In this document: positions 36,693 through 45,654 of the stretch, in pieces | How positions within the stretch are numbered: the stretch's first letter is position 1 | Layout of the letters: each line of letters begins with the position of its first letter | Assembly (NCBI GenBank): GCA_965223165.1 | Contig: CBDCVQ010000001.1 | Coordinates: 159,089 to 223,088, forward strand | Direction of reading: 5' to 3' | Length of the DNA stretch: 64,000 nucleotides | Origin: JABDMH01 sp965223165 | GTDB taxonomy: Bacteria > Bacteroidota > Bacteroidia > Chitinophagales > Saprospiraceae | The notes under the pieces: generated by a model | What the model saw: only the letters and a program-made list of their open reading frames with translations | Database searches by the model: none | Told to the model about the DNA's origin: nothing | Made by a program: the position numbers and the translations under genes

Positions 36693-38432
36693 CTAATGCG
36701 CGAGCTCACTCAACGGAATCGTGACGGTGTGAATGAGCTCGTTGTCGATACTGACGATGCGGAAGGTGGCCGTGGGATCGTCTAACGTCGTATCAAAATC
36801 CAGAAGGCCGAACGAACACTTGTCGTTGTAGCCGAAGACCGCCCCGGGCATGAGGTCGTGGGTGTGGACGTTGGTGAGCTTGCTGCTGGTGAATTCATAG
36901 AGAGGGTAATCGCTGGATCGGGGGATCTTCCAATAGTCGGTTCGATGGCGGTCGGCAGACATTAATAGCGCCCCCTCGATCTGATGCTCGGTCAGGAAAT
37001 CAAGAATCTCCGCCCGCTCTTCGGCGTAGCCGCTCCAGGTGTCATGGCTGCCGGGCTTGGCACCGTCGGTCCAGGGCACGGGGGAGACCAGCACCTTGAA
37101 GGTGGCTTCGGATGCCTGCAGTCCCTCCAGTAGCCAGGCTTTTTGCACCGGGCCCAGCATCGTGCGCTCCGAGCCAAAGGGATTGGTGCGATACATGCGG
37201 CCGTCCAACATGAAGAACTCGACGCCTGCCCGGGAGAATTTGTACCAGCCGCCGGGCCACTCCTGATGGCCGCTGGGCGGATTGTTCCAGTTGCGCTGAA
37301 AGATCTTCATCAGCGGCACCTTCCACTCCGGTCGGCCTACGTAGGGTCCCAGCCACACGTCATCGGTCGCGGCGTCGTGATCATCCCATATCGTATATAC
37401 GGCAGTGCGGCGGATCAGTCGCGCAAAACTGGGCTGTGATTGGCGACGGTAGTAGGTATAGTTGTGAAAGGGTCCCGGCATTTCGGGAATGTCGATGTAC
37501 ACATTGTCACCCAAGAGGAACAGGGCATCCGGCTCCCGTCGCGCAATGGTATCCCACATCCGTTCGAACCAGGGGGTGTAGCCCGCTCCCCCACCAAAAG
37601 CCACCCGAAAGCTACCTTTCTCGCCCTCCGTGGCCGTCCGAAAATGAAAATCCTGTTCCGTCAACGTAGTGCTGCCCAGTTGCAGCGAATAATAATAGTC
37701 CGTCGCCGGCTCCAGATCTTTTATGGGGATTTTGGCCACATAGTCATTTTGCTCATCGGCCTGTGCCTGATAACGACCGACCATGGCTTGTAGTGCGGGA
37801 TCAGTATAGCAAAGGACCTGCACCAGGCCTCGCTCCCAGGTACGTACCCAAAGCGCAGCAGTCGTGGCGGTGACCTGCCCCAGCATGGGTCCATGCACCA
37901 ACCGATGATCGGGCTCCCCAAGCAACTGCTGCATGGTCTCTGACGGTGACAACGCCGTTATCAACGATCGCGGACCGGCCAAAAATCGGGATGGGGGCAG
38001 CCCCAACTCCAACGCCCTGGTCATGTGTCGCTCGGCGTCCTTGATCCTACCCAACCGGGTGTAGGCTAAGGTTATCATGTAATGCTGTTCCGCGTCCTCC
38101 GGGTCCTCCGTCAGTCGCTCTCCACACCACCGGATCACGTTTTCCGCATCTCCCTCCAGCAACTCCAACATTTGCCGCTGTCCTCGGCGTTTGTACAACC
38201 GATCCGCCCCTGCCTTGGAAAATTGTCGCCGGCTCCATTCGTTTTCGCTGCCGTAGTAGGCGAGGCTGTCCCCCTCCAGATATGCGTCCTCCGGCGCAAA
38301 CTGCCCGTAGGTATTGGCGATGCGCTTCAGGTCAGCCTGGTCCAGGGGTTTGCTTCCGGGCTGGCAGGCCCAGGCTAGGAGACTCAAGGATAGGACGAGG
38401 GTAGGTACTATGTTTGCTGTCATTTTCTGCAT
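36693..38432 (-). CDS. PhoD-like phosphatase/phosphodiesterase lipoprotein
   Basis: From ATG 38432 (MQKMTANIVP...) the protein is 579 aa with a lipobox (LLAWAC), so it is probably surface anchored. The N-terminal part (40-160) is helical and TPR-like (DPEDAEQHYMITLAYTRLGR). A fibronectin-like PhoD N domain (190-290, VTATTAALWVRTWE) precedes the metallophosphatase core: FLLGDNVYID, YTIWDDHDAATDD, FFMLDGRMYR and MSADRHRTD, which are the PhoD metal ligands. The substrate is likely a phosphate mono- or diester. The open frame continues upstream to 38516 through the edge of repeat array 2; those residues look repeat-derived. Its promoter must lie in or beyond that array. Confidence 0.88.
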   Translation of the reverse strand: MQKMTANIVPTLVLSLSLLAWACQPGSKPLDQADLKRIANTYGQFAPEDAYLEGDSLAYYGSENEWSRRQFSKAGADRLYKRRGQRQMLELLEGDAENVIRWCGERLTEDPEDAEQHYMITLAYTRLGRIKDAERHMTRALELGLPPSRFLAGPRSLITALSPSETMQQLLGEPDHRLVHGPMLGQVTATTAALWVRTWERGLVQVLCYTDPALQAMVGRYQAQADEQNDYVAKIPIKDLEPATDYYYSLQLGSTTLTEQDFHFRTATEGEKGSFRVAFGGGAGYTPWFERMWDTIARREPDALFLLGDNVYIDIPEMPGPFHNYTYYRRQSQPSFARLIRRTAVYTIWDDHDAATDDVWLGPYVGRPEWKVPLMKIFQRNWNNPPSGHQEWPGGWYKFSRAGVEFFMLDGRMYRTNPFGSERTMLGPVQKAWLLEGLQASEATFKVLVSPVPWTDGAKPGSHDTWSGYAEERAEILDFLTEHQIEGALLMSADRHRTDYWKIPRSSDYPLYEFTSSKLTNVHTHDLMPGAVFGYNDKCSFGLLDFDTTLDDPTATFRIVSIDNELIHTVTIPLSELAH

Positions 38433-38439
38433 AAAAATA

Positions 38440-39975
38440 GATAGAGCCGAATCCATATTTGCCGACGTCGGTAGTTTTCTGCCACTAAGGCGCCATAGAT
38501 AAAGGCGAATATACATCCGCCGACCTCCGCCGCTAGTTTTCCGCCACTAAGGCTCGAAGCCACAAGAGTAGACAAAGGCGAATATACATCCGCCGACTTC
38601 TTCGCCGACCACGCTAGCTTTTCCGCCACTAAGGCGCCAAGGCACAAAACAGATAAAGGCGAATCTACATCCGCCGACCTCCGCCGCTAGTTTTCCGCCA
38701 CCAAGGCTCGAAGCCACTAGGATAGATAAAGGCGAATCTACATTCGCCGACTTCTTGCTGACATCCGTCGTTCTTCTGCCACTAAGGCGCCAAGACACCA
38801 CCACAGATAAAGGCGAATCTACATTCGCCGACTTCTTGCTGACACTCGCCGACTTCTGCGCCGACCTCGGTAGTTTTCCGCCACTAAGGCGCCAAGGCTC
38901 TAAGTTTTGGTTCAGCCACTCAGGCGCTAAGGCATCACAATCGACAAAGGCAAATCTACATCCGCCGACTTCTGCGCCGACCTCGGTAGTTTTCCGCCAC
39001 TAAGGCACCAAGACACAAAACAGCTAAAGGCGAATCTACATTCGCCGACACTCGCCGACTCCTTCGCCGACCTCGGTAGTTTTCTGCCACTAAGGCGCCA
39101 AGGCACAAGGGTTTCTAGTTGGTTCCGCCACTAAGGCGCCAAGACACAAAACAGCTAAAGGCGAATCTACATTCGCCGACTTCTTGCTGACACTCGCCGA
39201 CTTCTGCGCCGACCTCGGTAGTTTTCCGCCACTAAGGCGCCAAGGCTCTAAGTTTTGGTTCAGCCACTCAGGCGCTAAGGCATCACAATCGACAAAGGCA
39301 AATCTACATCCGCCGACTTCTGCGCCGACCTCGGTAGTTTTCCGCCACTAAGGCACCAAGACACAAAACAGCTAAAGGCGAATCTACATTCGCCGACACT
39401 CGCCGACTCCTTCGCCGACCTCGGTAGTTTTCTGCCACTAAGGCGCCAAGGCACAAGGGTTTCTAGTTGGTTCCGCCACTAAGGCGCCAAGACACAAAAC
39501 AGCTAAAGGCGAATCTACATTCGCCGACTTCTTGCTGACACTCGCCGACCTCTTGCCGACATCCGCCACTAGTTTTCCGCCACCAAGGCTCGAAGCCACA
39601 AGAATAGGCAAAGGCGAATCTACATTCGCCGACTTCTTGCCGACATCCGCCACTAGTTTTCCGCCACCAAGGCTCGAAGCCACAAGAATAGACAAAGGCG
39701 AATCTACATTCGCCGACTTCTTGCTGACATCCGTCGTTCTTCTGCCACTAAGGCGCCAAGACACCACCACAGATAAAGGCGAATCTACATTCGCCGACTT
39801 CTTGCTGACACTCGCCGACTTCTGCGCCGACCTCGGTAGTTTTCCGCCACTAAGGCGCCAAGACACAAAACAGATAAAGGCGAATCTACATTCGCCGACT
39901 TCTTGCTGACATTCGCCGACTTCTTGCTGACACTCGCCGACTCCTTCGCCGACCTCCGTCGTCCTCCGTCGTCCT
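38440..39975. repeat. Composite tandem array 2 with a 348-bp higher-order copy
   Basis: About 1.5 kb is built from three modules: GCCACTAAGGCGCCAAGRCAC (shared with array 1), a palindrome GGCGAATCTACATTCGCC, and GACTTCTTGCTGACACTCGC / GCCGACCTCGGTAGTTTTCC. A 348-bp block is copied head to tail (38808-39155 and 39156-39503), with a third partial copy after it. Open frames cross it on both strands, but they only reflect the repeat period and are not credible genes. Confidence 0.92.
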
Positions 39976-40046
39976 CTGGGGATATATACCCTGCACTAAG
40001 GTGTTCCGTTTGAGCCAGGGCGTGTAGTCCATTATCGGACTAACCG

Positions 40047-40382
40047 CTAAAATTGGTCATCTATCGCCGGCTGGGTTTCTCTATTGGACAGACCGATCTC
40101 CACACGTTTCCCCAGACCCTCTTCAAATAATTTGAAAAGGGTGGAAAGCTGAATGTCCGTCTTCCCATTTTCAATACGGGAGATGTAGCTCTTCTTGGCC
40201 CCGATACGGTTACCCAATTCCTCCTGCGTCAGGTTGGCCAATTTTCGCTCCTCCTTGAGTAGTTCTCCGATGATGAGGGCTGTGCTCTTGTCGTTTCGAT
40301 CAAAATGGGCGAAGCGGGTGCGTCGGTTCAGGCTTTTGGTCAGTAGGGATTCAAATGACAATAAATAGTCGTTGGGTTGCAT
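40047..40382 (-). CDS. XRE-family transcription regulator (HigA-like)
   Basis: The 111-aa protein has a helix-turn-helix at about 50-95 (LTQEELGNRIGAKKSYISRIENG) and a tail GLGKRVEIGL, typical of HigA-type antitoxins and XRE repressors. HigA genes normally follow a HigB/RelE toxin gene; the 163 bp upstream have no intact toxin frame, so it is an orphan or the toxin is lost. Confidence 0.85.
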   Translation of the reverse strand: MQPNDYLLSFESLLTKSLNRRTRFAHFDRNDKSTALIIGELLKEERKLANLTQEELGNRIGAKKSYISRIENGKTDIQLSTLFKLFEEGLGKRVEIGLSNRETQPAIDDQF

Positions 40383-40545
40383 TACCTCTACGTTTTCTCA
40401 GTTTTAAATGTTGCTTTACATATTCCTTACGATTTTGATTTTGTGTTGTACCCAAATCTTGCTTTCGATCTTCTATTGGGAAGTCCCTTTGCGGCGCAGT
40501 TGACTTTTCATTGCGAAGCTCTTGCACATGCTTTGGGTGATATGT

Positions 40546-41541
40546 TTACCATTTCATTTTTCTCTTCGAGTATTTCCTGCCTACCTCGGCCGCCTGTTGA
40601 TTGGAACCGGCACCGATCATGACACCCCACTCGAGTTTGCGCACGACATTGTCCGGCAACACATTGTCAAGGAAGAACAGGCCGCGTGCCTTACAGAGAT
40701 CCAACACCTTCTGCCCAGCAGCATCGACCTCCGGCGGCATAGGCGGATCGGCTCGTCCCTCCAGATGGCCGTAGCTAAATCCCATGTCACGAGGACCGTG
40801 CTCGGCAAATGCAATGCCCGGCACCGCCGTCGTCTGCGCTGCATGCGCCAGGGCGGTCTGATCCTCGATCTTGATCCCCAGCAGTAGTTCGCCCTCCGGA
40901 TTCAGCGGCCACACGTCCGCTCGCTGCAAGTACTCTTCCTCCTCCAGGCCCCAGACCCATGCGGCAAACTTGTGACTACCCCAACCTCTCAATCCCTCGC
41001 CGACCTCATCGATCTTCTGCTTGTGCACAGGGTAGCGAGCCGCCTGGACAAACTCCCGTACAGCCCCGGGATCCCTTGCCCGCACCAGATGCACACCGTG
41101 CACGCCCTGGGCCAAAGCCTGTTCCACCATCCATCCGCCACTTTTGACGGTCGTACTGTCCAAGCCGACCAGCGGCAGCACCACGATCACCGTGGGTGTA
41201 CGATGGCCGCTGGGCGTTGGACCATGGTCGACCAGCGCGGTCATAAATTCCTTCAGCTTGGTAAAGTCCAGCGGCTGGTGCTCCATATTGTAGACGATAT
41301 AATCCGCCCAGGTCTGCGCCAATAGCTGGCCTGCCCGGTAGCCTCCATAGGCGCCCTTATAGTACACCGCCTGACCTGCCTCAAATAGTTCGATGCACTT
41401 ATTGACCCTTTCTGGTGTATCGGTCGTGGACCCCGCCGAAGCAGATAAGGTAGCCGGTTCTTGGGCCATCGATTCCGCCACGGTGCACTGTAGCAATCCG
41501 ATAGCCAACAGTAGCCATATACTCCAAAATCTTATAATCAT
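40546..41541 (-). CDS. Exported HpcH/HpaI aldolase-family protein
   Basis: From ATG 41541 the protein is 331 aa with a clear signal peptide (FWSIWLLLAIGLLQCTVAESMAQ). The rest is a HpcH/HpaI aldolase barrel: YNMEHQPLDF (equivalent to the FDxEH stretch), GIKIEDQTAL with the metal-binding Glu, and GPRDMGFSYG with the metal-binding Asp. Family members split 2-keto-3-deoxy sugar acids into pyruvate and an aldehyde in the cytosol. Export is unusual, and one Cys in the signal region could also make it a lipoprotein. It is the last gene of the LacI-led locus, 22 bp after the beta-helix gene. Confidence 0.85.
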   Translation of the reverse strand: MIIRFWSIWLLLAIGLLQCTVAESMAQEPATLSASAGSTTDTPERVNKCIELFEAGQAVYYKGAYGGYRAGQLLAQTWADYIVYNMEHQPLDFTKLKEFMTALVDHGPTPSGHRTPTVIVVLPLVGLDSTTVKSGGWMVEQALAQGVHGVHLVRARDPGAVREFVQAARYPVHKQKIDEVGEGLRGWGSHKFAAWVWGLEEEEYLQRADVWPLNPEGELLLGIKIEDQTALAHAAQTTAVPGIAFAEHGPRDMGFSYGHLEGRADPPMPPEVDAAGQKVLDLCKARGLFFLDNVLPDNVVRKLEWGVMIGAGSNQQAAEVGRKYSKRKMKW

Positions 41542-41563
41542 CGTTTCTGATTTTTTGTCATTT

Positions 41564-43198
41564 CTATAGTACAAGTTGTCGTAGCAACTCCATCTGTGTT
41601 TTTTGGTGAAAGTCTCCCCATATCCATATTTCGTTACCCTTATTCGCCTGAACGATACCCCAAGTGTCTCCGGCCCGCACAATCCTTCCGACCCATTTAT
41701 TATCTGGCTGCGCCTCCGGCAAGATAGCTCTGGTCTGGTGAATCTGTCGATCAAAATCGGTGGCTAGCAGTGACCATTCCCGGCCTTCGGAACCGAGGTA
41801 CCTGTTACAGATTGCTTCGCTCGATTTTGCACCCAGCACGTTATCCTTCATGGCGACCGGAATGTCCGTCTGTAGCTCACCCCAAATCACATTTCCTTCA
41901 ATCGTGCCAATCTCCAAACCCTCTTTCGTCTCAATGTATAGCATGTCGTCAAGGATCAAATTTTCTCGCACATCCACCTCACTTCGCTGAAAATACACAC
42001 CGCCGTTGTGGGCTGTCACATTTCGCACAAACTCTCCCCGGGCCTCCATCGTAAATCGCATCACCCCCGAATTCATGGATGAATTTCGATTGCCGTAAAA
42101 CTGATTGTTAGCAATGGTGACATAGAATTGATCCTTGGGCGGAATGGAATCCAAGGGTGCATCATATCGATGCTCCTGCCCACCGACAAATAGGGCTCCG
42201 GCATCATCACCACTCTCGCTATCGACAAATAAATTATCCTTGACCACGGCCGAACTCCACAGGGCAATAAATAAGGCGCCGCCATCATTGCGTGCCAGTG
42301 CTTTATTACTCAAAAAATAATTAGCGGAAATCTCTGCGTTGCACCAATTAAATATGGATACAGCACCCCCGTCGCTACTGCGCATCGGGTCGTCCAGGCC
42401 GGCGACATTGTCCACAAATACATTGCCCCTGATGACCGGCTGACAACGACCGGCAAATGCTACGGCCGCTCCCCGGCCATTTTCGGTCCGGTTACCGGCA
42501 AAAACGTTTCCTGTGAGGGTGGGCGAAGCACCCGAGCTGCCGTAGATGGCGCCTCCGTCGTGGGCCGTCTCGTGCAAGTATTTGGGCGCCCACTCGAGGG
42601 GACCCAAGGACTGATTTCCGACAAAAAAGCAGTTAGATATTTGCGGAGACGTACCGTCGCACCGGATGGCCCCTCCCTGTCCCCGCACCGATCCTCGACC
42701 AAAATAAATGCCATCGAGGACCGCATCGCCTAGCACTTGCAGTAGGCGGTGTCGGCCGTCGCCTTGCAACCAGCTTCTATACCGGTGTACATCTCTTTGC
42801 CAGTCACCCGCTTCAAATCCGCCAAAGAGATCAATGCCAGCCGGGAGTTGGAGATCCTGCACCGGGTAAGTGCCCTCGGCCAGGCAAATAGCCACGGGCT
42901 TGGCCGCCTCCGAGGTCAAGGACGCTATCAGCCTCGGCAAGCTTTTGCCGGGACGGGTCTGTGTCGCACCGCCCGCATCATCCCCTCCGTCACTATCCAG
43001 ATAATAGACCTTCGTATAATCTACTGCCTCAAATGCATGAGTGCTCGGCCCCACGCTAGCGCTACGGGGTTGGTCCGCCAGTGACGCTGGATTTATGGTC
43101 GCCGTCTCGCTCCCGCACGAAACCAGCAGCAACAAGGCTGGGATCAGGGCCACGACCCCAGCCCACGATCTATTATTTTTTGGTCCTAAAAGTCGCAT
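41564..43198 (-). CDS. Parallel beta-helix lipoprotein (pectate-lyase-like)
   Basis: From ATG 43198 the protein is 544 aa with a lipobox (LLLLVSCGS). The body (90-440) is a right-handed parallel beta-helix, with repeats of 22-30 residues such as GGAIRCDGTSPQISNCFFVGN, GGAIYGSSGASPTLTGNVFAGN and GGALFIALWSSAVVKDNLF. The start (VYYLDSDGGDDAGGATQTRP) matches the DUF1565-like head of secreted helices. Such folds are polysaccharide lyases, epimerases or hydrolases; I cannot assign the chemistry. The frame extends to 43309 inside the upstream gene, but only the 43198 start gives the signal. It begins 2 bp after the preceding stop. Confidence 0.82.
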   Translation of the reverse strand: MRLLGPKNNRSWAGVVALIPALLLLVSCGSETATINPASLADQPRSASVGPSTHAFEAVDYTKVYYLDSDGGDDAGGATQTRPGKSLPRLIASLTSEAAKPVAICLAEGTYPVQDLQLPAGIDLFGGFEAGDWQRDVHRYRSWLQGDGRHRLLQVLGDAVLDGIYFGRGSVRGQGGAIRCDGTSPQISNCFFVGNQSLGPLEWAPKYLHETAHDGGAIYGSSGASPTLTGNVFAGNRTENGRGAAVAFAGRCQPVIRGNVFVDNVAGLDDPMRSSDGGAVSIFNWCNAEISANYFLSNKALARNDGGALFIALWSSAVVKDNLFVDSESGDDAGALFVGGQEHRYDAPLDSIPPKDQFYVTIANNQFYGNRNSSMNSGVMRFTMEARGEFVRNVTAHNGGVYFQRSEVDVRENLILDDMLYIETKEGLEIGTIEGNVIWGELQTDIPVAMKDNVLGAKSSEAICNRYLGSEGREWSLLATDFDRQIHQTRAILPEAQPDNKWVGRIVRAGDTWGIVQANKGNEIWIWGDFHQKTQMELLRQLVL

Positions 43199-43200
43199 GT

Positions 43201-45639
43201 CTAATTTGATCCAAATTGCATGGCGTAAAGCTTGCTTCCTCGCATGCGAAATTCCAGCTGTACCTCCTGGCCCTGTAACGCAGACACATCTGTACCGGCG
43301 CCCAGCCACTCCACCTGTGTCTCTACAAAATCTCCGTTGATATATACGCAGTCGTCGACCGAAAACCCATTAATCGGACGCCCCTGCCCATCCAAAAAAC
43401 CGACCTGCGCATAGCCAGCGGCATCGGTATCAATATTTAGGAGCAATTTCTCCCCGGTAAAGGTGAACGGCTTCGTGCGCACCGTGACTTCCCGCTCATA
43501 AGGGCTATCTATGGAGGTAAACCCATCCAGGCGCTGTACCAATCGGTAGACGCCGCGGCCGGCCTCATCTCGCTTGATGGCGGAGTGATATTGGGTCTCG
43601 CCAAAATAATACTGCCAGATCTCATCACCCCGCCGCACCATGCCATGCGCGATGTACGCGGTGATCACGTTGCGTCCTGCGTGCATACCCGGCCCCACGT
43701 ACACCGGCCGGTGATAGCGCTTCCACTGTATGCCATCTCTACTCACCGCCAGTTGTGATTCGATCGGTCCGGAGCCGCGACCCCGCTTTTCGTCCATCAA
43801 GGCCTGCCGGGTCGGTGGCCCATCAGCCTCGTAGTGAAAATAGACGATCGGAAAAGCCACGTAAGTGTCCGGCGCCCACGGGTACTTGGTCGCTTTGGTG
43901 ACGTAGATATCCGTCCCGACCGGATCCTCGGGCACAGGATCAAAGCAGTGCGGATATTCCATACCAAATCCGCCGGGTGTCAAGGGCCCGTTATCCAGAT
44001 ACCACGGTTTGGGATCGCGGATCGGCTGTACCTCACCCAATCGTATGTAATCTTCCTGGGTCAGCGGTGTAAAGGGATGCGGGGTCTTTAGATCATCTAG
44101 TACGGCGACCACGCTACTTCTTTGGGTGGCCTTGGCCGGGGTATGAAAAATACCCGATCGATGAAACGTGACATATTTCTGGGTCTGATCATCGTAGAAG
44201 CTACAGGACTGCGTACCTGATCGAAAGGGGAGCACCGCCGTCCGATGCCGGGTCCAGGCGTAACCGTCAGGTGAGGTGTATAAATAAATACCGCGGCGCT
44301 GATAATCGCTAAAATATTTCCATCGCTCCTCGGGTGGTCCATTGGGATCGATAAAAGGATTGCCCAGGCCACCCACCATTTCCTTAATGACAATATTCGA
44401 CTTACCCTTGTGGGGTGTCGTTATGTCGGGATAATCAAAATGGACACCGTCGCTGGACGTGTACACTGCGAGATAATCGTCTTCCACCGAGTTATAAATA
44501 CGTATCAATCCTTGCTCATCTTCTACCACCGTCAGGTGCTTGCGAAAGGATCCCTTTATGTCGCCTATGACTCGCTCCATCTTGCTCGGCGGATTGACCA
44601 CGATTCTTGCATCACCCATCGACTCGACGAAGGCATCATCAATAAAAACGTGTTTTCTACCTCCCAAGGCATATACTTTTGTCCTTTGGTCGGCAAAAAG
44701 CAAGGGCGGCCCCTGCACCTTGGCTGCCATTGGTCCCGCTTGCAGTGCCTGGGAACGGGTGCCAGGCGGTGCAAAATGATCGCGGTATTTATTTGAGGCC
44801 GAAAATGCCAACTCATCTATTTTCCCCAGCAAGGGATTGTGCCATTGACCATCACGACCGACCGAGAAGTAAGCTTCCTCACTGACCGCCAGCGCTTGGC
44901 AGGCTACCCCCTTGGCCGTGGATCGCAACTTTCCATCGACAAAATGTCGAAGCACTCCACGCTCGGCATCATAGCTGAAAGCTAGGTGGTGCCATGCACC
45001 GGCGTAGGATTTAAGCGCCCTTGCATATGTTTTTAGTTTGATTTTCTTGCCGCTGGCATCGTTGCGGAGGGTAAAGTATTTTTTATTGGCGCTGAGGGTG
45101 AGCGAGGTCACGTTGCTATTTTCCCGTAGGGGTCCTTGGCCTATTTCGAACACCGTACCTGGGCTACCTTTGGTCTCGGTTGGGCTAAACCAAAATTCCA
45201 CCGTCCAGTCAAAGGCACCCAAATTCAAGGGGCTGTCCGTGGCATTTTTGAATCCGACCTCTTTGCGCAGATGTTTTTCGCCGCTACACATCAGAGCGGA
45301 GAAGTGAGCATTGTGCCAATTCATCGCCGCCTTCGTGCGGCCGGGCGTCGGGGGCTGACTGGGTGCCATGCCAAATCGGATCTCGCCCAGGTCAGGCACG
45401 TCGATGGGTAGCGGATCGCATATCTCCAGCGCATTGCCAAATCGGCCAGGGACGATCTTGCCCCCCAAACCGATCACCAACGGGTGGTCATGCTCGGTGG
45501 CATCATCCAAGACATGACTGGGATATAATCCCACGGGTTCGTCGAAAAGCCAGAGACTAATGTCCTGCCCTACACAGGGAGGCAGCGCGAGAAAAAGCAT
45601 GCTTCCCAAAAACATATTCCTCAAGAAAAATATCACCAT
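43201..45639 (-). CDS. LamG/beta-propeller secreted protein, copy 1
   Basis: The 812-aa protein has a signal peptide (MLFLALPPCVGQ). A concanavalin/LamG-like domain (about 30-290) has FDWTVEFWFSPTE and HHLAFSYDAERGVLRHFVDG. A five-bladed-propeller-like region (about 320-690), of the kind seen in GH32/43/62 clans, has IRIYNSVEDDYLAVYTSSDG, YTSPDGYAWTRHRTA and VSRDGIQWKRYHRPVY. A C-terminal beta-sandwich ends it. It is a close paralogue of the next gene upstream, with the same layout and many identical stretches (FRKHLTV-EDEQG). A glycoside hydrolase or glycan-binding role is likely from the fold and context. Confidence 0.78.
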   Translation of the reverse strand: MVIFFLRNMFLGSMLFLALPPCVGQDISLWLFDEPVGLYPSHVLDDATEHDHPLVIGLGGKIVPGRFGNALEICDPLPIDVPDLGEIRFGMAPSQPPTPGRTKAAMNWHNAHFSALMCSGEKHLRKEVGFKNATDSPLNLGAFDWTVEFWFSPTETKGSPGTVFEIGQGPLRENSNVTSLTLSANKKYFTLRNDASGKKIKLKTYARALKSYAGAWHHLAFSYDAERGVLRHFVDGKLRSTAKGVACQALAVSEEAYFSVGRDGQWHNPLLGKIDELAFSASNKYRDHFAPPGTRSQALQAGPMAAKVQGPPLLFADQRTKVYALGGRKHVFIDDAFVESMGDARIVVNPPSKMERVIGDIKGSFRKHLTVVEDEQGLIRIYNSVEDDYLAVYTSSDGVHFDYPDITTPHKGKSNIVIKEMVGGLGNPFIDPNGPPEERWKYFSDYQRRGIYLYTSPDGYAWTRHRTAVLPFRSGTQSCSFYDDQTQKYVTFHRSGIFHTPAKATQRSSVVAVLDDLKTPHPFTPLTQEDYIRLGEVQPIRDPKPWYLDNGPLTPGGFGMEYPHCFDPVPEDPVGTDIYVTKATKYPWAPDTYVAFPIVYFHYEADGPPTRQALMDEKRGRGSGPIESQLAVSRDGIQWKRYHRPVYVGPGMHAGRNVITAYIAHGMVRRGDEIWQYYFGETQYHSAIKRDEAGRGVYRLVQRLDGFTSIDSPYEREVTVRTKPFTFTGEKLLLNIDTDAAGYAQVGFLDGQGRPINGFSVDDCVYINGDFVETQVEWLGAGTDVSALQGQEVQLEFRMRGSKLYAMQFGSN

Positions 45640-45654
45640 AAGTAAATCTTATCC

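Noticed and set aside
39438..39909. Long open frames on both strands inside array 2 as genes for repeat proteins
   Set aside because: The repeats keep frames open on both strands at once, composition follows the DNA repeat and there is no start region or domain.
40383..40545. HigB-type toxin upstream of the XRE regulator
   Set aside because: I translated the minus strand in the fitting frames and found no RelE/HigB motif and no start; at most a remnant.
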